A stretch of DNA of 64,000 nucleotides, taken from Trissonchulus latispiculum (Eukaryota; Nematoda; Enoplea; Enoplida; Ironidae). The notes below the pieces were generated by a model, which did no database searches, was not told the DNA's origin, and was given only the letters and a program-made list of their open reading frames with translations. The stretch's first letter is position 1. Each line of letters starts with the position of its first letter. Both the position numbers and the translations under genes were made by a program. Below are positions 50,204-61,450 of the stretch, one piece after another. The stretch is from the NCBI GenBank assembly GCA_030248195.1, contig JASAND010020324.1:30475-94474 (forward strand), given 5' to 3'.

Positions 50204-52190
50204 TTAAAAGATCTTTGTTCGATAGAACGGGGTTGTCAATGAGAAGTATTTGGTGTTCTTAATTTTTGTTGAATTCTGTTTTCTCCAGTTCATATATCCT
50301 CGGTACTTAAAACTTAAAAGACACCCTTTCGACAATTTTGTGGGGTAAAATTTTCATTAAATTAAGTTGTATGAAGGGAATTACATTGAAAAATCTTCAG
50401 GATTTTTGAACGCAGCTCTCAACTTATCACGTTAATTCCTGAGATTAGGTCAGATTGACTAGGTAGTTGAGATTTCCCCAGAGTGGTGGATGTAAGTGTC
50501 CTGTGTAAGTATTATGTACGCAAAAAGATAGTATACATTTTGTCTGGTTAATTAATTTATAGATGTGCCGCCAGTGTTTGCTTGTGTATATAACTGCGTG
50601 TATCATTTTTTCCATGTAAAATTATTTTTCTTCTAAATAGTAACGTTCAAATTCTGTCAAATCCATCCGTTGTATTTCCAACTTTATGTTTATGTTATTA
50701 TGTTCAATTCAATGTGGATTGTAAGGTTGTTTTTGTTTAATTTCTTATTGTAAAAGCCCGTTTCTGTTCTAAAGCTTAGTACATACTGACATTTTTAAAT
50801 GTATTAATGTTTGTCTCTTAAGGTGCCATAAAATTGTTGTTGAAGGGACACGTTCTGTGTGTTCTGAGAGTAAGGCAGAGATGAAATGAGCCTGGAGCCA
50901 ATTTCATAAAAAATCTTGCAACTTGTACTTGCACTTGAACTTGCACTTGCACTTGAACTGCAAGTTCAAGTTGTCAGTGTTTCATAAAACTTTTCCTTCA
51001 ACTTGCGGAAACTAGCTAAGCAAGTTGCCAGAATTAAACAATAAAATAAAACAGAATAAGTACAATTTTAGATGGTTGCAATTTGCAAATGAAAACTACG
51101 TAATTATGTACAATTCTGTTTTGTGCTTATTTTACCAGTTCTTTTTGTGACGTTTAGCGGTTCCTTTGTATCAATTGTCTGATAAATCTATTAAATTATT
51201 GAGTTTTTGTTTACTAGTTTGGTAGGGAAGATTAGATTTGTAACGCTGGCCGCGGGTCAGACCGGCCCAATGTAAATTGCATCTATTAAGGTCTAGAACG
51301 TGATGCAAAACGGCGTTAAAACTAGTGCTGGGACAGGTTCCAAAAGAACGGGTAGAACCAGCGTTTTTGGAACCGGAACAGGAACCGTTTTCAAAATTCG
51401 GAATCCAATCGGTTCCAGCACTAATTCGGCTAGTTAGTAGCACCGGGCCCTGGGCTTTGCCCGGCACGGTTGATTTAGGGCAGAGTTCGGTCAATTTGTA
51501 ATCGGAACAACCCTAATATATATATGTAGATATACACGTTATGAATGTAAAGGGGGTTTCGTTGGCAGTTATGTAACCAATAACATAATATTTTGATGAA
51601 GTCATACATGCGCTAGCGGCTAGCCTTAGCAAATCTTTGTGACGACAGTTCAAAGTACAGCAGCCTATAGGTCGTAGTTATTTCTGCACACAGTAAATAA
51701 ATACTGTGGATCTGGACGATTTCAGTTAATTAAAAAGAATGTTATTTTCTTTAAACTGCAAATTATGATTATACGTAAATACTGCTTTTAACTCGTCCAG
51801 TAGATCCTGTAATTTCTAGCATATAATATTTATAGTTTGTATTCAACGCCGCTTTCCATGTGCATTGCAAAGGATGCAAAGGACTTATACCGATTTACAT
51901 TATATACATTTACTGTTCAAAGAGATGATTCTATAAGAAAAGAATGAAATAGTGTTAGATGCTTTAGTTAGATGTAAACAGATGCCAAATTAATCCTTTT
52001 AAACATTTCCATTACGGATTTATTCATAATTGCAAAAAATCTCCAACTTCTGGAGGGCTCCGCCCTCCCGATGATCTTTTACAATTACCTTTTTCAGGAA
52101 TCAGTAATTCGGCAATTAAAACTTCGGCGATTAGATTAAATTTTAATCCTAAGTGCATTAAAGAAATAGGATTAAATTTAATTCGTTTAA
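50204..52190. other. Intergenic DNA between the twin palindromes
   Basis: Contains an ACTTGCACTTGA hexamer cluster (50922-50965) and a GGAACCGG-rich patch (51335-51420). 52120-52190 and 52914-52985 are inverted GGATTAAATTTTAATCC-type sequences flanking copy 2. No gene seen. Confidence 0.5.
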
Positions 52191-52909
52191 GGGGGGGTCC
52201 ATTGTTGGGTCATTTTTTCGACTTTCTCCGATCTCGCTGATTTTCACATATTTTATTGTTCAAATGGTATATTTTAACGAGTTTTTAAAATTGAAGTCAT
52301 AGCTGTTACGGTTGTCGAGTAATTTCGCCTCAAAGTTGAGATTTCATGTGTTAACATAGGAAATTTAAAAAGTTGTCATTTTTTGCGTGCGCCAAGAAAT
52401 CTCCCGACAAACGTTGATGAATCTGGACAAATTATGCATCAAAATAATGGTAAAATGTTAAACTGCGGTACCTTGGAATTAGAATTTTAATTTAGGCCTT
52501 TAAAATTTTTTAATTAATTTTTAAAGGATTAAAATTTGATTGGATGCTCAAGTCGTATTAAATTTTAATCCTTCGAAAATTAATTAAAAAATTTTAAAGG
52601 CCTAAATTAAAATTCTAATTCCAGGGCACCGCAGTTTAACATTTTAGTGTTAATTTGATGTAAATCTGTCCAGATTCATTGAGCTTTGTCGGGAGATTTT
52701 TTGGCGCACGTGAAAAAATGACAACTTTTAAATTTCCTATGTTTAACACATGAAATCTCAAGTTTGAGGTGAAATTACTCGACAACCGTAAGAGTTACTA
52801 CTTTAATTTTAAGAACTCGTTAAAATATACCATTTGAACAATAAAACATGTGAAAATCAGCGAGATCGGAGAAAGTCGAAAAAATGACCCAAAAATGGAC
52901 CCCCCCCCC
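52191..52909. mobile_element. 719-bp palindrome, copy 2
   Basis: Same family as 49483-50203 (GGGTCCATTGTTGGGTCATT and complement), flanked by TTAA left and TTAC right. It sits inside another inverted repeat (TTTTAATCCTAAGTGCATTA / mirror). Confidence 0.82.
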
Positions 52910-53163
52910 TTACGTGGTTGGATTAAATTTTAATCCGAGATGCAGTTTCTTTAATGTGGATTAATTTTAATCTAATCCGTTTATTCTTTAAAGAAATAGG
53001 GCTACAGATCAGTAGAAAATACAGTATTGAATACAGGTACTAGAGAAGTTTTGGCTGCAGTTAGTTATATTATTGATTCTAGCTGTTATAATATATATAT
53101 ATATATACATGGCAGTTTAAAGAAAATTCCATTCTTACTGTCATAGTACATTCCTAGCATACA

Positions 53164-53575
53164 TTAGCATAGGGTCGGATCCTGGGGGTGGGGGCTTGTC
53201 CCAAGGAAATTCTGAGGGGGCTTGTACCTTGAACCAAAATTTTCGAGGGGGCTTGTACCATAAGCATAAATTAACGCTAATAATAATATAAACTCAAAAT
53301 TTTTAAAGAAATTGAAGAAAATCTCCAATTTTTAGAAAAAGTTTCAAAATTTTGATAGATTTATTGAAAAAATAGGAAATGTTAGTACAAAATTCCGGCG
53401 AGCGAAGCCGGAAATTTTTTGGAATTTTTGGTGCTAATATTTATTTTTCCGGCCATTCCTGCTTACCCCTTGCCCAATTTTTCCTTACCCCTTGCCTATG
53501 GCGGCGATAGGGCTTGTACCTTGTCCGGGTTGGTGGGGGAGCTTGGACCCCCCATACCCCCTGTGTTAACTATGG
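53164..53575. repeat. GGGTCGGATCCTGGGGG-type repeat
   Basis: GGGGGCTTGTACC appears repeatedly, with a CCGGCGAGCGAAGCCGG hairpin in the middle and a C-run at the right end. Probably a MITE of the GGATCC-ended type; ends not resolved. Confidence 0.45.
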
Positions 53576-53661
53576 TATTTACTGAATACAGAAATTATTA
53601 CTATATATAGTTATAAAATACATTATGCATTGCACTAGCAAAATTTCAGATAATATGAAGT

Positions 53662-53752
53662 TTAATATAGAACATCAACATTGCCATCATTGTACCGCTC
53701 GTAGTAATCTTTCCGCCACTGACGAAATCTGGCTGTCTTCACCTTGAATTCC
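53662..53752 (-). CDS. Candidate terminal exon of minus-strand gene (cytoplasmic-tail-like)
   Basis: Minus strand; acceptor CTGCATTTTTAG then one base and 29 codons to a TAA at 53662-53664. It encodes EFKVKTARFRQWRKDYYERY then NDGNVDVLY, a basic then Tyr/Asp-rich stretch that looks like a cytoplasmic tail. It lies 3 kb downstream of the DSL-like exons in the same direction. Assignment to that gene is inference, as the intervening phase is unresolved. Confidence 0.35.
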
Positions 53753-53874
53753 CTAAAAATGCAGTTTAAACTTATTTCAGGGTGAAAGTTCGCTGAAGCC
53801 TGATCATCCTACACAAATATTTAGTTTACTTCAGAAACTCAAATTTGCAAACGTTAAACTTTGTGGCTATTATC

Positions 53875-53899
53875 AAGAGTACATAATAATGTACTGTTG
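53875..53899. mobile_element. 25-bp minimal hAT-like MITE remnant
   Basis: Only the two terminal pieces (AAGAGTACATAAT and ATGTACTGTTG) joined together, flanked by CTATTATC (53867-53874) and CTATTATG (53900-53907). Confidence 0.65.
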
Positions 53900-55646
53900 C
53901 TATTATGTATCAATTTATCAATTGGCTTTGAGATTTTCCAATTTTGCATGATGCCGGCCAATTGGCAAGATGATATCAGCCCGATATCAACCATCCAACT
54001 TTACCATTCTTGCAGCATCTTCGTATCAAGTACTTTTGCCACCAAAACCAGATTTACATAACTCAACTGTTGCTAATTTTCAAGCCTAGACCCTACTACT
54101 GTTTACGATTTTATTCACAAGTTGTAGAGGAGGTTTTACGCTCGCTGAACTTGTAATCGGAGATTAGTGTTTTTCCTGCTGCGCCTCGTAGTTTAAATTT
54201 GCTCCGAAACGGTTCTTCTGTGGAGTCTACTCGCTAAAGATGCATTTTAGCATGAATGCATGTAAATAAATAGTGCTTTAAGATAGAAGTTGCATGATTT
54301 GTGTGTGAACTTTTCTTTTGAAAGACTTCCACTTCTAATCTATGTAATTACGCATGTATTAGACATGGGTTCTTGCAAGTTGCAGCTTCAAAACCGGTAA
54401 TTCTTGTCTAATTCTTCATTCTTCACCAATGATTGAATTTCTTCGTTAGCAAAGAGTGTGTGAAGCAAAAGCAGCCAGCGACAACCACAGGAACGTGGTA
54501 AAGAGACGGTTATTGCAGTAAGTTTCTTCTTCCAGCTTCAGAAACTATTGAAAATTAATTCGAAAACTAATTCGAAAAGTATAAATTTGAACGATGTTTT
54601 GCACAAATTTTTGCAGTAATCAAAAGACACTCATCTATTAACATAGTAGGCTGCGCAGCAGGTTTACAATTTCAGAAAATGTTAGTCCGGCGAAAGCTCA
54701 ATTGTTTGCATAAAGTATTGCTTGTTGACTGTGATGTTTGGAGGTAAATTTTTAAGACGTTTGAGCACCTGTCAAACTATAAAGACCCAATGGGTGTAAC
54801 GTCTGACGTCTGTCTACAGACGAGAAAAAATGATGACCACTGGCAAAATGGGTTGTAAGCATTCATTCGTGATCTTTTAAAAATTGAATCACACGTTCAA
54901 CACGTCTAACATGTTTTCGCTTAATGAGATTGGGAGTCTCTATACTAGAGCATTATCCTTATTTATACTTTCTTCATATTCAAGGAAATCTGAAAATCTT
55001 AAATTTTTAAAAATTATACTGCGTTATATGTATATACTCAGTTATTTTGTTATGACTTTTTATTCTCTTTAATCACGTGGCTGGAAGCTGGTCATTTTAG
55101 CAGTCTTCAGAAGAGTTTGCTGAGCGGCCGAAACAGAAGGTATTTTAATTACCTATATCTTTGCGGTTTGGTTTCTCGCATTCTTCCCTTTATAATAAAT
55201 CAACCATCTTCGTTTCAATGAGTATTGCAATCAAAATCAACAGATGTTACTCTCGTGGTCCAAGACTTTTGTGACTCCTCACCCAGGGTCAAACGGTCAG
55301 TGAAATGAGGGAGAGAATAATTATAAGATTGCGTAGTGTCTACCAAGAATGCCTAGTGTCATGCCATATACTAACTAAATATAGATTGGCTTCAACGCAA
55401 AATTTGCTACTTACAAGTGGGGGTAAATTTCACAATAGAAAAGAACAGTGATAATACATAAAAGTATTATGATCAGGAATATGCATAGAAATATGATAAC
55501 AGCAGTGAATATTCGTCGCTAAAACAAAATTCGGGTAATTTTATTTGTGCCTATAAATTTATTTTATTTACATTTTATTCATTAGTTACATAGTCACTGA
55601 CAAGGTTAATTACATTGTCACTGACAAGGGTATAACCAAGGACTAA

Positions 55647-56019
55647 AACCCGGTTCACACTAGGCAATCTGCAGGCAATCTCCTTGCCAACAATATAGGG
55701 ACAATGACAATATTCCCAGCAATCCACCCGTGCACACTGCATCACCAAGATTGTCGGCGATTAGCTGGAAATTTAAAATTTTAGTCCAGCGGCAATCTGT
55801 ACGCTGCTATGTGTTTTATTGCCGCAGAGCTTGCTCACTTTCCTAGCTGAGATTGCCGATTGACGGCAAAATTGCAGTGATCCATAAAGTCGAAATTCGA
55901 AACCCAATTTTGCTTGCAGTTTTTACACTGTTCACACTGGCAATAAATGGGCAATCTGTTGGCAATAATGTTGTTGGCAATTATATTTCCGGAAATTATT
56001 GCCTAGTGTGAACCGGGCT
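55647..56019. mobile_element. Harbinger-like MITE, TAA TSD
   Basis: Ends AACCCGGTTCACACTAGGCA and TGCCTAGTGTGAACCGGGCT; TAA at 55644-55646 and 56020-56022. GGCAAT motifs fill the interior. Inserted in the left end of a hAT-like MITE. Confidence 0.82.
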
Positions 56020-56020
56020 T

Positions 56021-56752
56021 AAGAGTGTATATCAAGCACAAAACATCACCTGCACTATATAATGACCGACCCCCTGGAACTGAATACCTACTGATCCCTG
56101 CAGCTGAGTACTCGCCCAGTGCACAATTGTGTGTAGGTATGCTCACAGGCTCGCATGCTTTCGTGTTGAAGATCAAAAAGCTCTATCAGCACTCAGCAGC
56201 TCAATTGTCTCGAGGTTCGACACGTAAACATATGTATTGTACATAAGAGTGAACACATACAATTGTGTATACTGGGTACTCAGTTGTGAAGAGGGTCACT
56301 ACATAGGTACTCCGTGTGGGTGCGGGTTAGCCGTTACTTTGTAGATGTTTTCTTCTTGATAGCCAGGGGTGTGCGCTGGTCACACTCTTAAGCCCGGTTC
56401 ACATTAGGCAATCTGCAGGCAATCTAGTTGCCGGCAATTTAGGAGCAATGACAATATTGCCAGCAATGCACCCGTTCACACTACATCACCAAGATTGCTG
56501 GCAATATGGCGAGAAATTTAAAATTATACTATAGTGGCAATCTGTACGGGCCTATATTTACATGTTTAATTGCCTCAAAGCTTGCTCGCTGTCCTAGCAG
56601 AGACTACTGATTGACAGCAACATTGCTGGCAAGTTTTACACTGTTCACACTAGCAATAAATAGGCAATCTGTTGGCAATCATATTGCTGGCAATCACATT
56701 GCCGGCAATTATTGCCTAGTGTGAACTGGGCTTTAGTTATTATGCACTCTTG
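56021..56752. mobile_element. hAT-like MITE hit at both ends by Harbinger-like MITEs
   Basis: The CTAAGAGTGT part of its left end resumes at 56020 after the first Harbinger-like insertion. Its right end (GTCACACTCTTAGTTATTATGCACTCTTG) is split by the second at 56391-56732. Body contains CTGAGTACTC and GGTACTCAGTTGT, as in the 614-778 copy. Confidence 0.65.
56391..56732. mobile_element. Harbinger-like MITE, TTA TSD
   Basis: Ends AGCCCGGTTCACATTAGGCA and TGCCTAGTGTGAACTGGGCT; TTA at 56388-56390 and 56733-56735. Same family as 55647-56019. Confidence 0.85.
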
Positions 56753-56775
56753 GTATTGACTACTTTCTTTCATAC

Positions 56776-56907
56776 TAACACAAACACAACCAACTAACAC
56801 AGCCGAACATTTATTAGTAACAAATATAACCAAACTTATTTGACTAACGTTGCTTTGTGCTGCTTTAAAAGGCACCGGCTTTGGAACGGTCAAACTAAGA
56901 ATCTCAT
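56776..56907 (-). CDS. Candidate second exon of DSL-like gene, possible membrane segment
   Basis: Minus strand; acceptor TTGTATCTTTTTAG just before 56907; donor GTTA|GTATGA after 56776. The DSL exon ends with one base and this exon supplies the other two of a GAT codon, so the phase agrees. It reads DEILSLTVPKPVPFKAAQSN then VSQISLVIFVTNKC and SAVLVGCVCV, a hydrophobic stretch interrupted by NK that could be a weak membrane segment. The next exon needs a two-base overhang, so either a different donor (GT|GTTAGT, which shortens the hydrophobic part) or a missing exon is required. Confidence 0.35.
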
Positions 56908-57212
56908 CTAAAAAGATACAATAAATCAGGAATTTGCATTGTCTTATGCCTTTTCTATAAAGACAACTCCGTTCACGTGACCCATTTGTTATTACCAACT
57001 TGCTCAGTCAATGACAGACCGACTGGTCTGACCATCCATAAGGTTGGAAAATAAAGACTCACAGGATATGATTTTCGAGACGACGCAAATCACGATCAAC
57101 TGCATGCAACAGCCTAAGTTAACGATTGTATTCAGAATCTAATTATGTAGGTAGTACATATGTAGCAGGGACTCAGGCAATACCGACTGCCAATCCAAAA
57201 CTAATGCATTAC

Positions 57213-57432
57213 CAAGACAAGGCTTGCCATCAATTTGGCAGAATGAGGTGCAGTCAGAATCCTTAGATTCCGTATCATTTCGACAGATTTGAAGAGTTCT
57301 CCAGGAACAGGAATACTGTAGTGGAACTGGACATTTACTCTCGCAATAGTCTCCATAGGATTGATCCGAACACACCATTCGATACGATATTTCTAGTCTA
57401 AAACGCACTAGCTGATCATCTATGCAATCTCT
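57213..57432 (-). CDS. Candidate exon with DSL-like (Delta/Serrate/LAG-2) domain
   Basis: On the minus strand an exon with a TAG acceptor (57433-57435) and donor CTTG|GTAATG encodes VRFRLEISYRMVCSDQSYGD then YCESKCPVPLQYSC. The spacing C-x8-C-x3-C with an intervening YG is the signature of the DSL domain of Notch ligands, and the preceding hydrophobic strand (L-x-Y-R-x-V-C) also fits. Later cysteines follow at x7, x7 and x10 (YSC, QIC, SDC), but the usual G-W-x-G near the end is missing. It could be a divergent ligand-like gene or a decaying copy. Upstream exons (signal peptide, MNNL) were not found. Confidence 0.55.
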
Positions 57433-58086
57433 CTACGGATTCTGAATGACAACAGTAACAACGCTTAGTTAAATGCTAGCTATTGCGGCGATTCGTTGGT
57501 ATGCTCACACTTTCAGTAAAGTGTGTCTTTGTGCCATCCAACCCTAGCGCCTTTGCGTCCAAACTCTCATTCCAGAACTACATTTGGTGTGGACTTTATC
57601 ATATATACTATACAACTATTATATGCTTTTATCTAAATTCAAAAATTTTGAAAAGCCAACTGCATTAACAAAAAATGTATAAAATAGAAACTTTGTATAA
57701 TTTGGTTGTGATAGTGCATTTGGGAATAGAAGAGGGAAGCCGTTGTCACAGGGAAAATTATCTCCCGTGAAAACTTTCCCCCCGGAAAAATTTCCCTAGG
57801 GAATTCTTTCCCCCCGAAAAAAGTTTCCCTGGGGGCTGTTGTAAATTATTCTGCTGGATGTATTCATTGTTTTTACAATTTTACAGCTTTGTTTAGTCTT
57901 TTAATTTTATGTTAAGTAATTGATTTGATATTTCATTTCATTACTAGCTGTTGTTTCCCAATCTTTGGCAGTGCATATAAATTAAGAAAAAGTTAAAATC
58001 AATCTGCACAAAAGAAAAAGAAACTCCGACTAAACGGCCTGATTTATCCAGTTAAAAGAATAAATTTAATTATTGCTATTTCAGTT

Positions 58087-58457
58087 TTTTTTGGTGAGGG
58101 CTCGACACCGTTTAGGCTCTACGGGAGGCCTGTCAGGTGTTTGTCTCCGCAGACCGCAAAACGGACAAGAGTCGGAGAGAAGAAGACTGCGGATAGAAAA
58201 CGTAGTCCCTAAGCCAAGCCGGCGTACGGTTATTGCAGTCTCGCCCAGGGCAACCTGTCTTGTTCTTTCCAACACAAGTTGCCCCCCGCATACCTGTAGA
58301 GACTAGGATGGCTGAAATCTAGCAGTGCCCACTTGGAAGGCAGTTTGAAAAAACCATTGGCTGCAGAAAAGGGTCGGATGGGAGGTCAAGTCTCAGATAG
58401 GAAAGAAAGAAAAGTCCGCTGCCGTCAGGAGTATATAAATAAAACTTCTTAAAATTT
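58087..58457 (-). mobile_element. Retroposed GC-rich unit, 14-bp TSD and oligo-A tail
   Basis: Exact duplication TTGCTATTTCAGTT at 58073-58086 and 58458-58471. On the minus strand it ends in an A run, as for retroposed RNA. The body is GC-rich and not recognised (no clear tRNA or 5S boxes): a novel SINE or a processed pseudogene. The 77-codon frame inside is not supported as a gene. Confidence 0.65.
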
Positions 58458-58543
58458 TTGCTATTTCAGTTAAATTTAATGTTAAAACATAAAACATGGG
58501 CGTTAAATTGATCATGTAAACGAATTGTTTATTCGATAAAATC

Positions 58544-59490
58544 AAGAGTACAGAATAGATTTGTGCAAATTCTTGTACAAATTGTGTAAGAAGTTTTGGG
58601 CTTTTTGGTAAATTTTGTGGGGAGGATCTCTTTAATGACTCTTGTTACGTTGCTTAACTTTAAAGTGGCACTTAATTAGGCAGGCTGAAGAAATTTTACA
58701 GAAGAAAATTGGGAGAGGTCACGCTGTAATGACCCTGTATTTTCTCCCCATAAATTTTACTTGTTTAATATTAAGAGCTTGGTGAACTAACAATGTTCAG
58801 AAATAATGCATATTTTCTAATCTTCAACTCTCTTTCATGCATCAAATCAAAAATTAATTTTTATGCTTAAAATTGATTGTAATGTAGAATTGAATTTACA
58901 CTAAATGACTATTTTAATTTCTGAAACATCTTGACCAAATTTTGGAAAAAAATTGTAGTTTGAACTTTGTAATCAGAAATACTTTATAATTTTTTTTTAA
59001 AACGCAGTTGAATTGAAATTAGATTTTTATGAAGGTAAAAGTAATTTTTGAAACCCCGTAAATTTAAAACCGTTATGCCTTAAAAGAATTTCATAGTATT
59101 TGATTATAAACTATAAACAATTTTTTCAAAATTTGGTTCATGGGTTTCAGAAATTTAAATCGTCATAATTTAATTTTTAGTGTAAATTCAATTCTACATT
59201 TCAATCAATTTCAAGAATAATAATTAATTTTTGATTTGATTGCCATGAAAGAAGTAGCAGATTAAGAGTACGTTATGTCTGAAGTTTGTCAGTTTTCCAA
59301 ATTCTTAATATTAACAAGAAAATTTATGGAGAGAGAAATACAGAGGTCATTACAACATGACCTCTCCCAATTTTCTCTGTAAAATTTCTTCAGCCTGCCC
59401 AGTAGGGTGCCACTTGTGAAAGTTAATCAAGTGTAACAAGAAAGTCATTAATATGTTCCTCCTCACAAAATTTAAAAGCCGAAGTTTGTT
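58544..59490. mobile_element. Foldback element, hAT-type left end
   Basis: Left AAGAGTACAGAATAG; inverted arms (GAAGAAATTTTACAG, CTAATTAGGCAGGCTG and the AATTCAATTTACACTAAA block) mirrored around about 59040. The right end lacks the terminal motif, so it is truncated or diverged. Confidence 0.6.
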
Positions 59491-59826
59491 TTTCATATCA
59501 TTTATTTTGTTTTATTCGGACAATATGTAGGTAAGTCGAGCCTCCTACAGAGAGTGCATTCTTTAAGCGGTCTTCTAGAAAGTTTTGGAAGAGACACTCA
59601 TCTTCTAAAACTTTCTAAAAGTGCAAACTGACAGATTGCTGCAGTCGGATACACGCTAACATACCTAATTTATTGGTAATAAATGATTAGAATTTTTAAA
59701 GTTTTTAAGGGTTTTGTCATTTGAAGCTTAATTACTTTAGCTTGTACTGAACTAACGAAAAGCTGAATCGAAGAACGGACTTTAGATTCATGTTCTACGA
59801 TCCAGATGAAAACCACTGTCTATATA

Positions 59827-59890
<64 letters not shown>

Positions 59891-61450
59891 AAAACCTGTA
59901 TATATATACCACAAACCTATATATATATATATATGTGTACAATGTTTCAGCAACATCGATGACAAAGAAATTTCTATTTCCGCTGCTTCTTATTCTTATT
60001 GCATTTGTACTTTGTTAATTTGCATATTTTCATCTTGTTTAGTTTTTGTTTTATTTATTCATTTTGTTATTCTTGCAATGTTAAATGCCGACAGATCAAA
60101 TACTAAAATAATTAGTTACTTTGCATAAAAATACGAGCAAGCTGTAAAATTTAGGTAGTTAAAATAACGTACAGGCAAATACACATCCAGCAAAAAAGTG
60201 AATACATCCAGCAAAGTAAATTCTGCTTAGGGAAATTTTTCCGGGGGAAAGAAACAGAGAAATCAATTAGTGGAATTTTCTGGGGAAAGAATTCACTAGT
60301 GAAATTTTTCCGCGGGGAAAGTTCCCAGGAAATTTTTCCGGGTGGGGCAAATTCCGGTGGTATCTTCAACGTAAGAGCATATTAGCTTTTTCTTAAAGAG
60401 TATATGTATAGTAGTTTACTAACAATACCATATTTACAACTGAACATAAGGAATAGTTCAACATTTTAGTGTTTCGTTAGGAAAAATTGAAGCTTTTTTG
60501 CATAATGTATTTTTTTTTGAATCAAAATTTTTAAAATTTTGAAGCTGGGTCAGGGATTCTGCTAATTTGGGTGGTGCTATCCTCAAAATTTTGAGGGTGG
60601 GGTTCGGTCTTATCAATTTGAAAGAGAGGGCCCCCCGGCACACATATGTACGCACTCGAATTGTTATGCAGACACTTAATCATTTGTAGCCCGTAGTTTG
60701 AATTGTTTCCCGCCTATTTTCGCAATATGTCTGGCCCAATGAGCATATGGCACTACAGCGTAACAAATCACGTGGCATTTGAGACAGCCAATCAGAGCTC
60801 AGGAGGAACCAGCCAATCAGAGTATAGCTTGAGTTTTGATTTTGAAAAGCTGCAAAATATCAAAAATCAAAACTGAGCAACTTGTTTTTTGTTTTGTTGC
60901 TGAAATAAAACATCAAAAATCGAAACTGTCCAGCTTGTTTTTTTGCTTTGTGGCTGAAATAGAAATCAAAAACCAAGAAATTTGGCTTGAGTTTGGAATT
61001 TTGGCTGGTTCAAATATCAAATGGCCACTTGATACACGGACAAATTGCAAGCATAGTGGATATTCGTTGTTGTCTTGATTTTTGATATTTGCGCCAAATC
61101 AAAGTTTCAAAAAGCGCTAAATTAAGGTTTGGTGTTTGATATGTGCTGGAATAACTTACTTGAAACGGCAAAATTAGCTGAAAACTTTGATTTTTGTTTT
61201 TTGTATTTTTGCAAAAATCAATTTATCACCTATAATACAAGCCACAACTTAGATATAGTTGGACATGGACGCAACGTTCACGCAAATTGCCAAATGAAAA
61301 ACCTGCTCGATATTTCAGCTCTTTAGTGCACAAATAAAATTAATTGAATACAAGGGTGAACACCGTTAATATTTCTTAGAACTTGCTTAAACCCTCGGAT
61401 CATATCAAGGAAGTCCCCCCTAAGCAAAATTGGTCAATTTCAACAGCATC
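59491..61450. other. Intergenic repeats, no gene seen
   Basis: Includes the (TA)n run, TTCCCCGGGGAAA-type repeats at 60230-60355 that mirror 57760-57835, and a tandem of about 66 bp at 60862-60990 (ATCAAAAATCAAAACTG..TTGCTGAAAT). Open frames here are repeat products. Confidence 0.5.
59821..59888. repeat. (TA)n microsatellite
   Basis: About 33 TA units with one G interruption; a shorter run follows at 59918-59935. Confidence 0.93.

Noticed and set aside
58073..58306. Arg-rich plus-strand frame considered as terminal exon after 55139
   Set aside because: Lies inside a retroposed unit inserted with a 14-bp duplication on the opposite strand.
59790..60128. YIYIYI frame
   Set aside because: TA microsatellite.
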